Source: Flammula alnicola
Lineage: Eukaryota > Basidiomycota > Agaricomycetes > Agaricales > Strophariaceae
Length of the DNA: 64,000 nucleotides
Assembly: GCA_015499995.1 (NCBI GenBank)
Contig: JADNRV010000097.1
Span: 144,074-208,073, forward strand
Reading direction: 5' to 3'
Positions 10,758 to 23,633 of the stretch are shown piece after piece; within the stretch, counting starts at the first letter, position 1, and the number at the start of each line of letters is the position of its first letter. The position numbers were made by a program, and so were the translations under genes. Under the pieces are notes generated by a model. That model was not told the origin of the DNA, did not search any database, and saw nothing but the letters and a program-made list of their open reading frames with translations.

Positions 10758-13700
10758 ATGACGGTACAAACCGTGGACACAAACCCGCCGAAAAGGGGCT
10801 TAAGCCTTCTTGACGCGTTAGACCAGTCATTTATGCCCTCGGAATCGACATCTTCTCCTGAGCCATCATCAAACATTGCAGACACGCCTCTCAGACGCAA
10901 TCTACTCCAAACGCCGAACTTGAAAGATTACTTTGATGCCGTACCAGGTTCATCACAGAAAGGAATGGCGTTGGAAGCTTTGAGGGCTGCGCGGAGAATC
11001 CAAGATGCAGGAAGGTCGACTGCAGGTATGATTGCCTTTGGACGCGTCACGTAATGGGACTTAATTATGCTTTAGACAATGATGTCGAATTTCTCGCAAG
11101 CGCCCTCGCTTCGAGCTCTCGGATGGTAGGAGCTGCCCCCGAGTTCCGTCTTAATTACGACCAAGAAACTCCCGTCCGAGCGATCGACGTTGGAGGGCCA
11201 GATCAAGAGCAACGGTATGTTGTAACAAATTTCTACTCGAGAAATCTTGGTCAATTTTCTCGCAATGTAGGTTGGCAGATTTCGTAACGAAGTCCATAGA
11301 GAACACCGCCAACAGTCTTACTGTGAAAGATTCAATGAAGAAGCTTGGACTAAAAAAGTATGTATCTTTATGTTTGCCCATCGATTAATCCAACGAACCT
11401 CTCCAGCAATCGCGATCTCCTTCCGGGAGTCGAGGTCCGTTTACTCAATCATCAAGCTATTGGCGTTGCATGGATGCTTGAGAAAGAAAAGGGGCATGAT
11501 AGAGGCGGAATCCTCGCGTGAGTTTTTTTCGTTTGTCTCATGGATCGATACTAACATGTCGAGCAGCGACGATATGGGGCTGGGTAGGTTTTTTGTATTT
11601 TTCCAGAGGAACGTGCTGAGCATTGGGCTAGGTAAAACTGTCCAGATGATAGCAACAATGGCTATGAACATGCCAAGTCTCGACGACGACTGCCGAACCA
11701 CTCTCATCGTTGTTCCTGCCGCTTTGCTCCAGCAGGTCCGTCACATATTCGATGCGGAGAATTTATAAGGTTATAATTTGGTTTAGTGGAAAGATGAAAT
11801 AGACACGAAAACCAACGGTCTGTTTGAGGTCCATGTTCATCATGGCAAAGATAAACTAAAGGTAGGTCTCTTTTCCAAGTTATACTGTTGTGCAACTAAA
11901 ATGTCTCCAGAAAATTTCCCAACTCAAATCAATGGATGTGCGTAACCCAGCTCTGGCGTGGTCAAACCTCTTACCTTTTAGCAGGTGGTCATCACTTCGT
12001 ATCAAACACTGTGCCAGGATTTTAATGTACCCAAGGGGACGGCCCCGGAGGATGAATCTGAGTACATTGCAGAACATGGGTGAGTGGCATGTGTCAACGA
12101 CAGGATGAAAAACTGACGTGGACTTTTTCTAGCGGACTTTTGTCGAAAGCCAAGTTTTATCGTGTCATCGCAGACGAGGCCCAGTTCATACGGAATCGGT
12201 ATGCCACAAACGTATTTTCAACTTATGCCTCCTTCTAACAGTGTCTCTTCTCAGCTCTACTCGTTCGAGTATCAGTCTGGCTCTCGTAAAAGCCAAGTTC
12301 AGGTGGATGTTAACCGGAACACCAGTCACCAACACCTGTGAGTCAGCCCCAACACGTATAGTATGTGCAACTGGGCTGATGACCACCAAAGCGCAGACAT
12401 CTACGGCCTTCTCCGCTTTGGCCGTTTCAGACCGTGGAATGACTGGAATGATTTCAACGAACATGTGGTACGTCACATTCCATCTTTGAATACTGACGTG
12501 TCTCAGTCATGGACCTTTATTCTAGGCGAAAGTTCAGTACGAGGATGCACCGCTCGCAGGCTCTCGCGCGCAGGCAATTCTGAAGCCGATCCTCCTTCGG
12601 CGGACAAAGGATTCCACGCTGGAAGGCCAGCCCCTGCTGCAGCTGCCCCTAAAACATATCGAGATTGTGAAATTGAAGTTTACGCCAGAGGAGCGTGAGG
12701 TAGGTTTCTTCCGAGTCTCCAACTATACTACGGCGATTTGATTGACTGTTTGCTTACTCGCATTGCAGGTATATGACGTGTTTGAGAAACGCACCAAGAT
12801 CCAGCTCAACAGGTTCATGAGGAATAACACCCTCATCAAGAAGTGAGCTTGCGATTGACTTGAACTTATCCCTTTTCTAATTGTCTATTGCTCTAAGCCA
12901 TGCTGCTGTCTTAGTAAGCGGAGTTTAGTTGTGTCTGTCTTGAGTCATGGACTAAATATCTTTTGTCAGGTCATGATTTTGCGACTTCGCCAAGTGTGCT
13001 GTCATCCATATCTGATCTTGGTTCGTCCTTCTTGAGCTTTCATTAAGCATTCTTTGTTGATGTATCTGCAGTCGTTGGCGGAAGAATTTGAAGACCCGAC
13101 TATGTTAGTCGGTAGTAAGCGGACAAGGAGTTCAGTCGCGCCAAGAAGGTCATGGGAGCGGCATGGGCTGCTGAGGTTTGTACCGCCCTTTTCGGTGATT
13201 ATCTGACAGGATATGTTAATAATGTCTTTTCGTTTATGCAGATCAAGAAAAAGTTAGCTCTTATCCAAAATACGATCTTAAATGACCTTCTCATACATGA
13301 TTTCAGATTCTTGCTTCGGAAAGCCTCCGTGGAGCTAGTTGATTTTGAGGATGAGAGCGACGAACCCGAGGCTACATGCCCAAATTGCAGAGACTGTGAG
13401 TTTCCCTCGGTTCAGCCAGGCACAAGCTCTCATCTACTTTCTTAGTGTTGCTCGGTGACAATGGCCGCGTCCTCGCCTGTGGGCACGAGATGTGTTTCGG
13501 TGGGCATATTTATAATAGTGCCTTGGTGCATTTCTGATGCCCAAATTCAAGATTGTATCCTTGAACTGAGCAATTCCGCTATCGCCCATAACGGTATTTT
13601 GTATGGTTTCTACTTCTTGTTTGAGACGCATTTTTGATGAGATGTCTTTTTGTTGTAGTGGTTATGGAACCGAAAAGGAAAATCTTGCGGCTGAGAAAGA

Positions 13701-15429
13701 GTATGAGGCTGCCGTTGCGAAGGGACATCGACCTTGTGAGCTTTACTTTGCTTTGGCACATGGATGTCTGGATACTCACTCCAGTATGGTTCAGGTCCCT
13801 CATGTAAGAAAATGATGGACCTGAAAGGCGACAAAACCTTCAAGTCATCAGCCTTCGAGCCGTCGGACGATGAGCTCAATGATTATCTCCGATCGAAACG
13901 CCGAGAGAAATCAAGGCGGTATGCCCAGAAGACGCCTGAGCGAGAGCGATCTCCATCGCCCGTCGAGTCCATTCCGGATACGCTCGACTCGGATTCGGAC
14001 GATTTACCTGAAGTTGGTGATATGTTCGTCGCTCCGCAGGTGAAGAAAGGTAAAAAGAAAGCCAAGGCGTCCCAGGATGACTATGATGTCCGTACCCTCT
14101 TATATGCCTATCACTCTTCAGTGGGCTGATTGACAACACCCGCTGTACAGGTCGAGATGATCGACCTAACGCAGAGCCACGTGTCATCGTCTTCGAATAA
14201 GAGGTTGATGAAACGTAAAGTGATTGAAGACAGCGATTCAGATTTAGAAGTTCTCGGAGGAAACAGCATCTCGCAAGCCAAACGCTCTAGGAATAACTCC
14301 ACATCGCCTGTCATCGCAATAACAAAGGGAAAGGACGAGCGAACAATGGGAATGAAGGCCCGTCGGACGCGGTCATCGCAACCTGGAGACGGGGTGACGA
14401 TGACCTGGAGCCGAGCACGAAGATGTTGGCGTTGATTGAATTTTTGAAGGAGTGGGAGGCGAGTGGAGACAAGACTATTTGTTATTCGCAATGTATGTTT
14501 TATTCTTTTCTTTTCGTATGGTATTCGTGGCAGCTTATGATTGTGACTCGTAGGGACCTCGATGCTTGATCTGATCGAGAGGCTGTTTTCTCGCCATGGG
14601 ATTAGAAGTCTCCGTTTTGATGGTAAAATGGACAGAGCGGCTAGGGATTCGACACTTGCCCAATTCAAGCAGTTGAATGGACCGAAGGTTATTCTTATCA
14701 GGTACGAGTTTTCCTCTTGTTTGAAAGCCAGTTTCGATTATTTACGACCTTTTTTAGTACCAAATGCGGAAGCGTTGGGTAGGTTGCCTTCTTTCTTTAA
14801 CCTAGGGTGCATTGCTAAGAATGCTTGCATGCAGTCTGAACTTGGTATCGGCCAATCGCATCGTCAAGTAAGGATTTGAGCAAAAATTTCCCTCTTGGAT
14901 CGGATGCTGACTCGACCTGAATTAAGCATGGATCTTTCATGGAACTATGCCGCAGAGGCGCAAGCGTACGACAGGTGCGTTTATATCTATTATGCGCTGT
15001 AATCTGGTCTAAATTTGTCGTTAAACATAGGTGCCATCGGATTGGACAAGAGAAAGAGGTTTATGTGAAGCGTCTTGTGGTCGAAGATACCATCGAGGAT
15101 CGGTATGTTCCTGTTCGCCAAATAATGATCCAACGTTCAACCCTTACCCTCGCCACAGTATGCTTCGACTTCAAGACGTCAAAGTTGGTCTGTATCTCAT
15201 GGCTTCGATCAGTCGTCATCATTATTACTGACCTTGGATCTCTTCATAGGATTGGCCGAAGCTGCTCTTGGTGAAGGCACAGGTGCCAAACTTCACAAAT
15301 TGAGCGTCAAAGACATCAGATATGTGAGTCAATTGCGAAGCTGCCTTGGAATGACCTGACCTTCGTCTTCAGCTATTTGGAATGAACAAGGACCCCAATG
15401 CTCGACCCGAGGGTCAGCAGTCTCCATAA
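10758..15429 (+). pseudogene. SNF2-family ATPase/helicase with embedded RING finger (ULS1/RAD5-like), two apparent frameshifts
   Basis: DNA-translocating ATPase of the ULS1/RAD16 type, likely a SUMO- or ubiquitin-linked chromatin remodeler. Over twenty exons, beginning 10758-11025, 11076-11214, 11271-11357, 11407-11517, a 17-nt exon 11567-11583, 11632-11735, 11787-11861 and a 27-nt exon 11911-11937. Helicase motifs: DDMGLGKTVQ (Walker A), VVITSYQT, ADEAQFIRN (DEAQ box), RWMLTGTPVTNT, then RQVCCHPYL. The RING finger reads CPNCRD, CGHEMCFDC and GHRPCPSCKK across four exons. The C-terminal half has CYSQWTSMLDLIE, RFDGKMDRAARD, STKCGSVGLNLVSANRIVNMDLSWN and AYDRCHRIGQ, ending LFGMNKDPNARP. Two frame breaks, each like one missing base, occur near 13115 (MLVGS/ADKEFSRAKK) and between about 14300 and 14370 (before ATWRRGDDDLEPS). 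Otherwise all motifs are preserved, so the gene is either newly broken or wrongly assembled. Confidence 0.85.
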
Positions 15430-16690
15430 ACATCCACATCATCAGATAATAGTTTCGGTGGAATTTGAAGGCGATTCTCTGCTGCGCTTTGTGTTATTCT
15501 TCCTTAGTGGCCGTTTCTGCTCCAATACCCTAGCCCGTGTTTATACTATTTTCCACTACCTTACTCTATCTGTCCCACAACAATCTAATCTCTCTTTTTT
15601 GCATATCTAATTTTGCCCATCTGGAATGACAACGTTCGCCTGTGCTCTTGCCTGCAGCGTACCGACTTGACCTTTGCATTTTATCCAGCAAGAAAGCTCG
15701 AAATGAAATATCACGAAGGCATTGGACCTCGCGATCCTCACGCCATGCGCGTTTCAAGCTCTTTGTATACCCTGTTTGGCCGGCAATTTCTCCCTGTTTC
15801 CTCGAACCAAACGCGATCAAACCTGGCTTTGGCGATCTCAAGGAAAGTTTCGCATCGAAGTCGAAGCTAAGCTCGATGCCCGTGCTGCCCATGCCCCTGT
15901 TACATGAAGGTCCTCGCCACCAGTCCCCACTGCGAACATCGCTGATATCCCGATCGAAATGCACCCTTGTGGACCCTTGTAGACCCATGTGCACAGACTT
16001 GCAGTACGTATTTCCCCATGACGATTTATATAATCTGTGTTCATTGCGATGTTATAGCGACTGCATGTCTTTAGAGGAAAGGTGAATGATACCCTCCTTT
16101 ACGACATTCATCGTCAAGTAACGCGCAGCAAAGTTGGAATAATGAAGCTGATCGAAAAATCCACTTCTGAACTTCGTCGGCAGTTGCGGGGTTGTTGGGC
16201 GGAAAATCTGCTTGACTATTCTATATGAGATTATAGAGCAACGTGTATCTTGGAGACTGAAGATGTTGATGACGTTCTCCTTGAGATAGGAAGCTTATAC
16301 CAAGACCACTGGAGCTGGTTCCAACTCCTCAATGGCAGTTCAGAGGGCCCATTCGTGACTCTTACACACTTATGAATTGATTGCACAGCGTTCAGTGCTG
16401 GCGTTTGTTTTACAAGGACCTGGGAAGTAGTACTTAAGTACTTGTGACCTTGAGTGCTTTCAAATTCCGGCAATTGCATGCGTCTGGTTTTTGATGCGCT
16501 TCTGATGTGGTCTTCAAAATTTCTTCCCCTTTTATCGATGCCTGTTAAGGTTGTCCGAAGATGCGGATCGCAATCACCCATCCAGGTCGTCATCAACTTG
16601 ACGTTGTTATAAATACCACTCTATCGTCAGTTGGGCTAACTCCAAGTCTTTCCCTCCTCTACAACCTTTTTCTTGAACTTCGACAGTACG
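15430..16690. other. Intergenic region
   Basis: Open frames exist on both strands between 15566 and 16085 but none shows a known domain or a consistent splice pattern. The last 90 bases (ATAAATACC near 16611) look like the promoter of the GMC oxidoreductase gene. Confidence 0.35.
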
Positions 16691-19414
16691 ATGCCATTCC
16701 TGGATGTCACAGATGTTTCTCAGAAGTCCTTTGACTATGTGGTCATTGGAGGCGGGGTATGCATCTCTCACTTTCGATCCAATTTCATTGCTGAATCCTT
16801 ACATATCTCAGACAGCTGGTTTGGCGCTTGCAACTCGACTCTCTGAAGAGTCTTCTGTGACCGTCCTTGTGCTGGAAGCTGGACAACCAAATCTAGATGA
16901 TCCAAACATTTCCATGCCCGGCCAGTTTGGCGGGACCTTTGGAAACCCTCAGGTGTGTTTGCCGTCCTGGTGCCATATGGAATACGTAATCTCGACGAGG
17001 TTATTAGTATGACTGGGAATTCAAGACGACCAAGCAGAAGCATTCTAATGATAAAGAATATCCCTGGGCGCGAGGAAAGGCTCTAGGTTAGTAAATTATA
17101 GCAACGCGCCATTATCCCATAAATCTCAGCTACATTCTAGGTGGTTCTTCGACTATGAACTTCTATGCCTGGATCAAACCTCCTGCTGCTGATATCGACG
17201 CTTTCGAGAAGCTCGGCAATCTGGGTTGGAACTGGGCGGAATACGAGAAATATTCCCGAAAGTCTGAGACGTAAGTTAATTGATAATACCGGCGTCTTTT
17301 TTTGCATCAATTCCAGTCTACATCTTAATCATTCAATCGATCTTACACATGTGGCAGGTTCCACCTCCCTACAAAAGAGCAGACGGATTCCTACCCTCAT
17401 ACCTTCGATCCCAAATTACGAGGAACCTCTGGGCCGGTCCACGTAACCCTTGGTCCAAATGTCCACACCATCGACAAGCTGGTTCATGAATCACTAGTCA
17501 ACAAAGGAGTGAAAGCCATCAAGGACCCATATGGCGGTGATGTAGGAGCTTATCCTGTCATTCGAGATTCTTTATGATTAACAAATTCCAGATTACTGGG
17601 ACCTGGATTGCTTCTGCAAACCTTGATCCGAAGACATGGTCCCGTTCTTGTTCGGCAACTGCCTACCTCCTCCCTAATCTGGGCCGCCCCAACCTTAGTG
17701 TAAGTGAGCCCTCAGGCGAGTCCCAGTTCGATACTCACCTTCCATTCTTTGAAGGTTCTCACCGACGCCCTCGTCTCGCATATTATCTTCGGCGATGCTT
17801 TGAAAGGTCAAGATCTGACAGCAACCGGGGTCGAATTTATCCATGGGGGGAAACTCTATACCGTTAAAGCCAACAAAGAAGTAATTTTAAGCGCCGGGTG
17901 AGTTCCATACTACGTTGCAGTTGCCCTCGTCGCTCAGATATCGACTAGAGCCATCAATTCTCCCAAGATTTTAGAGCTCTCGGGTATCGGTCGCCCTGAC
18001 GTCGTCTCGAAGATCGGGGTCGATCTCAAACTTGACCTTCCTGGAGTCGGGGAAAACGTCCAAGAACATTCATTTGTTGGAGTCTCCTACGAACTGAATC
18101 CTAATACACCTCATGAAACCTTCGATCGCATGGCTGACCCAGTTTATGCGGCCAAGGCAAAGGAACTCTAGTTGAGTCAGCACTTCGACTAAGTATTTCG
18201 TCTCTTACAGTTCATTTCAGTGCCCAAGGCCAAGGCATTCATCGAGTTGGAATTACGTCATTCTCATACATTCCACTATCCTCCGCCAATGCAGATGTGG
18301 CTTCCTCTGTAATCGATAAAGCGGAGAAAGAGGTAAAGGCGCGAAAGGAGGGCGGACTTTTACCACCTGGCCTAGCCGAACAGTTTGAGCTCCAGCTCTC
18401 ATTGTTCCGGGATGATACGGTTCCTGACCTCGAAATCGTCGCCTTCCCTGCCTTTTTCACGGGGATCAGTAAGCCACTTATGGTCCTAGCGATGCCTTAC
18501 CCTTTGACAAACTTTTTCATAAGGTAAACCTGAGTTAGGAAAGAGCTACGTTACCATGCTTGTCATGTTGAATCACCCATTCTCGCGTGGTTCTATTGTA
18601 AGCCTTCTTATCCTACGAATTTTGGGATAGTCTATATCAACTAATGTGAATTATTTTAGCATGCGAAAAGCAAAGATCCTAAAGTTCATCCGGAGATAGA
18701 CCCGCACTATTTCGAATGGGACGCCGGTACGTTATTCCGGCTTATTCGCATTGATATTCTGTCTCAATAATCCTACTCAAGACATCGAGATCTTGGTTCA
18801 GCAAATCAAGTACCTTCGTACCTTGCACGAGGTAGAACCATGGAAATCGGGTGTCGTTCGCGAGGTCGACCCTGGCCCGAGTTCCTTGGCGGATTCAGAC
18901 CTCCAAGGTGACTGCGTTTCCTAATGAAAATATACAGTTTTGCTGATTCACCATCAACGCAAATGCAGATTATATCAAGAACCACCTTTCCTCGACTTGG
19001 CGTATGTTCAAATACTTATAATGCTCGAAATTCCTGATTCTTAGGTAATATCTCAGACACTGTTGGCAGCTGTTCTATGCTTCCAAGGGATAAACAAGGC
19101 GTTGTTGATCCAACGCTGAAGGTAAGACGACGACTCATGACTAGAAATTCATTATCCCTTAACGCAACTTAGGTGTATGGCACCACAAATTTGCGCGTTG
19201 TCGATCTTTCTATTGTTCCTCTCCATATAGCTGCACACACCCAAGGTCCGCATATTCATATTCAATTGTCTCCTTTTACTCATTTCAACGTCTAGCGACT
19301 GCGTACGTTATCGGAGAAAAAGGTAAGAATTCCGTCACCTACACGTGGACGTCTTCGACTGATACTTTCCGTCCTGTAGCTGCGGATTTGATTAAAGATA
19401 CCCTAAGGAAATAG
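16691..19414 (+). CDS. GMC-family FAD oxidoreductase 1
   Basis: Flavoprotein oxidase or dehydrogenase of the glucose-methanol-choline family (CAZy AA3_2-like, aryl-alcohol oxidase/glucose oxidase relatives). The start (MPFLDVTDVSQKSFDYVVIG) puts the Rossmann GGGTAGLALA motif about residue 20, with no clear signal peptide, so it may be cytosolic or leaderless. Further motifs: VLVLEAGQ, WARGKALGGSSTMNFYAW (GMC signature 1), AGAINSPKILELSGIG (signature 2), and the catalytic WHTVGSCSM with the second catalytic region HTQATAYVIGEKAADLI. At least fourteen exons join in frame. The catalytic His codon is split by an intron (C, then AC), as it is in the paralogue at 48802-51548. It appears intact. Substrate cannot be told from sequence. 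Confidence 0.92.
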
Positions 19415-19766
19415 AGATATTGGAGTGAGCAGACTGTGATCGACTTAGTTGGAATTTTGTACAAAGTATCAAATAGCGAATAGGAAACCTGTAGCTTGAA
19501 ATCTCCAAGACGAATATCTTCGCATTCAACACAGGGCAGAAAAGATAAATTTGAAACACGTTACAATTTTTTTCGTACAGACGCGTGTCCTACAAGAAAG
19601 TAAACGGCTACTTATTTTGATATGCAAATAGAAACGATAGGCGTCCGCTAAACCTAGAGCCCGCTGCCCGCATCATACAAAGGGGAAAAGAAATCTGAGA
19701 TGATGAAAAGACGACGACTGAGGATAAGGAAGACGAATTTTGCGTTGGAAAATGTCGTCGGATCTT
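19415..19766. other. Convergent 3' region
   Basis: Spacer between the 3' ends of the GMC gene and the minus-strand repeat-protein gene. No gene seen. Confidence 0.5.
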
Positions 19767-20655
19767 TCAGTCGTGATCACGGTCGTTGCCGTCATCTCCA
19801 CCATGGCGGCGCCTGTCGTGGTCACGGTCGTTACCGTCGTCTCCACCGTGGCGGCGCCTATCGTGGTCGCGGTCTGTGCCATCGTCGCCACCATGGCGGC
19901 GCCTGTCGTGGTCGCGGTCTGTGCCATCGTCACCACCATGGCGGCGTCTGTCGTGATCGCGGTCGGTGCCATCGTCTCCACCATGGCGGCGTCTATCGTG
20001 ATCACGGTCGGTGCCGTCATCACCACCATGACGGCGAGCCTCGAGCTGTCCGCGCCTGTCGTGGTCAGGGTCGGTGCCGTCGTCACCACCATGGCGGCGC
20101 CTGTCGTGGTCGCGGTCGGTGCCGTCATCTCCACCATGGCGGCGTCTGTCGTGATCGCGGTCGGTGCCATCGTCTCCACCGTGGCGGCGCCTATCATGGT
20201 CGCGGTCGGTGCCATCGTCTCCACCATGGCGGCGCCTATCGTGGTCGCGATCGGTGCCATCGTCTCCACCGTGGCGGCGAGCCTCAAGCTCTCCGCGCCT
20301 GTCGTGGTCACGGTCGTTGCCATCATCTCCACCATGGCGGCGCCTGTCGTGGTCGCGATCGTTGCCGTCATCTCCACCATGGCGGCGTCTGTCGTGGTCG
20401 CGGTCGGTGCCATCGTCTCCACCGTGGCGGCGTCTATCGTGGTCACGGTCGGTGCCGTCATCACCACCGTGACGGCGAGCCTCGAGCTGTCCGCGCCTGT
20501 CGTGGTCGGGGTCGGTGCCATCGTCTCCACCATGGCGGCGTCTGTCGTGGTCGGGGTCGGTGCCATCGTCTCCACCGTGGCGGCGCCTATCGTGGTCGCG
20601 GTCGGTCCCGTCATCGCCACCGTGGCGGCGTGCTTCGATTCCGAACGGTTGCCTT
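19767..20655. repeat. 45-bp coding minisatellite, 18 units
   Basis: Nearly perfect tandem 45-bp repeat inside the secreted protein gene, organised as four blocks separated by slightly longer spacer units. Block sizes read along the protein are 3, 4, 5 and 6. The strong homogeneity indicates recent expansion by slippage or unequal exchange. Confidence 0.9.
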
Positions 20656-20828
20656 ACGGAAAGAGGCTCGCCTCTAGCAGCCAAAGCAGTTGCACCCTGA
20701 GGAATAACCTAGCTTCATGATTTAGACTTGTCCTGAAATTGAATAGTAGAGCTACTTACAGGGATGGCATTGGAAACCGCGAAAATGGCAGCGAGAATGA
20801 ATGCGACGAAGCTCTTGCTGAATTGCAT
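19767..20828 (-). CDS. Secreted repeat protein, candidate Kex2-processed peptide precursor
   Basis: Predicted 332-residue secreted protein from two exons, 20760-20828 and 19767-20696. Exon 1 encodes a complete signal peptide (MQFSKSFVAFILAAIFAVSNA). The intron has GTAAGT and CAG ends. After a short leader containing LAARGEPLSVRQPFGIEA the rest is 18 copies of a 15-residue unit, consensus RRRHGGDDGTDRDHD, in blocks of 3, 4, 5 and 6 separated by GQLEA or GELEA spacers. Each unit begins with the dibasic or tribasic run that Kex2-type proteases cleave, and the spacers provide EARR, recalling the Glu-Ala steps trimmed by STE13-type peptidases. Units vary only at T/N and R/P positions. There are no aromatic or Cys residues within the array. 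The 45-bp DNA repeat leaves several other frames open, but only this frame has a start, a signal peptide and an intron. Product function unknown. Confidence 0.8.
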
Positions 20829-23633
20829 TGCTGTAAGAGTCGGTGGTTTTTGGTTTGGTAAACAGAGAGAGCTGGCGAGTTATTTATGCGAAGACGAGTT
20901 GAAGACGAGTACGAAACTGGAGAAAATAAAGAGGGAGTTGCCTCCTCTTTATACGCGTAGAAATTCTCTGAGATATTATTAGGACCTGTAAGTATATTTC
21001 TCTTTTCTCTCAGTGAGCTTGGCATCGAGAATAGACACTTCCCTGTTACACAAGTTGGTTGCAATAATAGACACGAGTAGAATGCCAAGAAGTGAAAACC
21101 TAATGGTTTAAAGGTTCCCACTACAATGAACAAGTTTTGATGGGATTGGCGCATATCCAGCAGCAGTGAGTGCATCGACCGCAATGCGGAAGGCTTTGTG
21201 CAAGGCTGTCAAGTCTGCTGACAGATACCGAATACTGCGAGAATAATCAAGCGGGTACATCCTCGACGAGCACGAACCCATCAAGCAGACAAATTTGGCG
21301 GGATATTAGAAATTTCATGGCATGACCACCAGGTTTAAATGAGAAGGAATTTCCACGCACTCGATAATGAGGAATTGCGACACAATTCCCCAAAATTCCG
21401 TGTGTCATCCTTGACAATAACATGATCCTAAGAGCTACCAAGAGGACTGCGGAGCTGCGCTTTGGGAACATTGATCATCTGTAGGAGAGTAGGCCAAGTC
21501 CTTCCCATGGTTGTATCCACCTCGAATGACATCGATTGAGGAGCGATGGCGCCAAGCGAGCAGTGAAGTAAATTTACGCAAGGACCTTAAATATGGACAC
21601 GGGAAAGCACAACTTCCGGATTGCACAGGACCAACTAGCAAGATGGCTAATGGAGAGCCGAACGGATTCACAGAAGATGGGGCGTAAATTTCAGGCAACA
21701 GAGAGCAAAAGTAACGCCATTCGATTTGGTCTCAGAGAGATCAGACGCTATCTTCGTCGACAGTCCGACGATTCCAAAAGATGCGCTTGCTTGTTGGTAC
21801 TAAACTCGATCAACATTCCGGCGGACGCATTGGTGGTCTAAAAATTGAAAGCCGAAGCGCAGCAAAAGAGACGCCAATCTGCCATATGCAAACGTGCTTG
21901 TAAACACCGTCAGCCAAGCCTCGGGAAGGGAAATAACCTTAAAATACTGTCCGGATTGACGGTCTTCTCGGTAAAGTTCTCGCACGGAACGGAATAAAAA
22001 CCACAGTTGTGGACCCGAGCGTGTGTAATGCAAGTGATCATCTGTCTTATCAGATAACTATAAACAGCTGTCTTTATCCCTTGGTTGTTTTAATGCTCAC
22101 CAGCGACAGGGGAATAAAAGGCTATTTCGAGGACCTCCAGAGAAACGGGCGTGAACCGGTTGCCGGGTACCTGGGTTACATGCCTACAGCCTTAGATCTA
22201 TCCCAGAAGGTCTAATCCGAGCTGTAAGATGTCCAAAGCGCAGTAGGAAGACTAGAGGGGCAAGAAATATGAGGAGAGGATTCAGGAAGAGCTCACGGAC
22301 GACGTCGGAGAAAGATGCAAAGTTTAGGTGGCGCTTGTTGCAAAATTTAGCACCCGCAAAGTCGCACGCACGGTGACGCTGGGTTCGTTCACGTGGATAT
22401 AAACACTCGGCTCTGTCGTTTATGCCAAGTCAAGGCCACGGCTTTTGACATTTTGACGGAGTTTCCATCAAGCCTCGGCTCGGAGTTCCTCAAAGCACGC
22501 CAATCAGGGCAGAGAACACAGGAGAAAACCTAAGTTGCTTTCGAACCCGACTATTTTTAGGATACGAAAGCCTACGAAACCGATAGAATCCCCCCGCACC
22601 GATGTATCCCACGAAGTCGAGCTGAATTACTGGTAAGCTATTCCAACCCTATGGATATTATTGAAGGTCTTCAGACGATCGGTACCTGCAACGGCTACCG
22701 ACGCCCTACGCGGAATATAGTCATTGACCCGTTAACGGGCGACCTCGACTCGACCATGCTCTCTTGAAAGTGAAGAAAATCACAACACCGCAAAATCTTG
22801 GCAAAACCACACCGCAACGTGGGGTTAACTTCGAACTAGATTTAACTCCCTTGTGTGAGCTCAATTCAACCTGAAATTACAATAAATTCCGATTTCTTAA
22901 TCTCCTGACTATAACCTCGAATGAATTCAGAAGCGCAGCTTCTTTCAGTTCGGATGACCATGACTTGGCTTATCAAAAGGTCTCCGTGGACCCAAGCAGG
23001 ACCAAGTGCAGTACGTGAGAGGACAGGTTTGTCCATTTACCAGATTCTGGGGCACCCCAACTGGATACATTTCGATCCTGACTATAGGTGAGGGAAGATG
23101 TACACCAGACTAGCACAACTGATTCAGTTTTGCAATTCTTGGCCTAAATTTCGTGAGCAAAAACGCAAACGAGGACCCAGTACCATGTGTTCCATAGAGC
23201 AATGCGGTCGACCGTATCAAAAGGGATGCGACATGTGTAGCCCCTATTCCCCACGTAGCACCGCGCGTTGGCCAGACCATTGACAAGTCATCTCCGCTGC
23301 TCATCCTTTAGAGAGAAATTGTACATGTGCCTTAACCTTGATTGAGAGCATTGATGCTCGACTCGGAGTGTAAAGTATGTAATCGAAGTCAAGAACTGAA
23401 TTCATCTTCAAGTTATAGCCCTGACAGCCATCGAACATGAGGCGCTTTACATTCTGGGGGACGGTGAGTGACGGGCGCTTTGCGGCCTTGCTGAGGCCGC
23501 ATTCCAGGCACTGGCACAACGCGCCGCAGACCATTCCTCGCTCTTAGCCCGTACGGGTATAAAGTAAAGGCGTGCTGATACATGATACCTGCAAGCGTCT
23601 GAAAAAGCTCTTCCACTCGCGCTCAGCCCCATC
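20829..23633. other. Long intergenic stretch (2.8 kb)
   Basis: No supportable gene on either strand. Short open frames occur (for example 21435-21698 minus, 23098-23283 plus) but none has a domain, signal peptide or splice pattern. A TATAAAGT-like box near 23559 probably serves the gene at 23634. The stretch may hold degraded sequence I cannot identify. Confidence 0.4.

Noticed and set aside
12337..12395. Suspected frame break at motif III of the SNF2 ATPase
   Set aside because: The CAG acceptor just before ACATCTACGG restores the frame with a two-residue difference from relatives.
13590..13670. Suspected frameshift after the RING His/Cys pair in the SNF2 gene
   Set aside because: Using the GTATGG donor a few bases downstream gives HNGIFGYGTEKEN in frame, so it is an ordinary splice.
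15566..15994. 142-residue minus-strand open frame and its plus-strand counterpart
   Set aside because: No recognisable domain, no start or splice context, composition typical of chance frames in GC-balanced DNA.
19740..20720. Three long plus-strand open frames and a second minus-strand frame across the repeat array
   Set aside because: They are open only because the 45-bp unit lacks stops in most frames. None has a signal peptide or sensible splice sites, unlike the minus-strand HGGDDG frame.
20829..23633. Possible hidden gene in the 2.8-kb gap
   Set aside because: No open frame above background with a domain, signal peptide or consistent introns on either strand.
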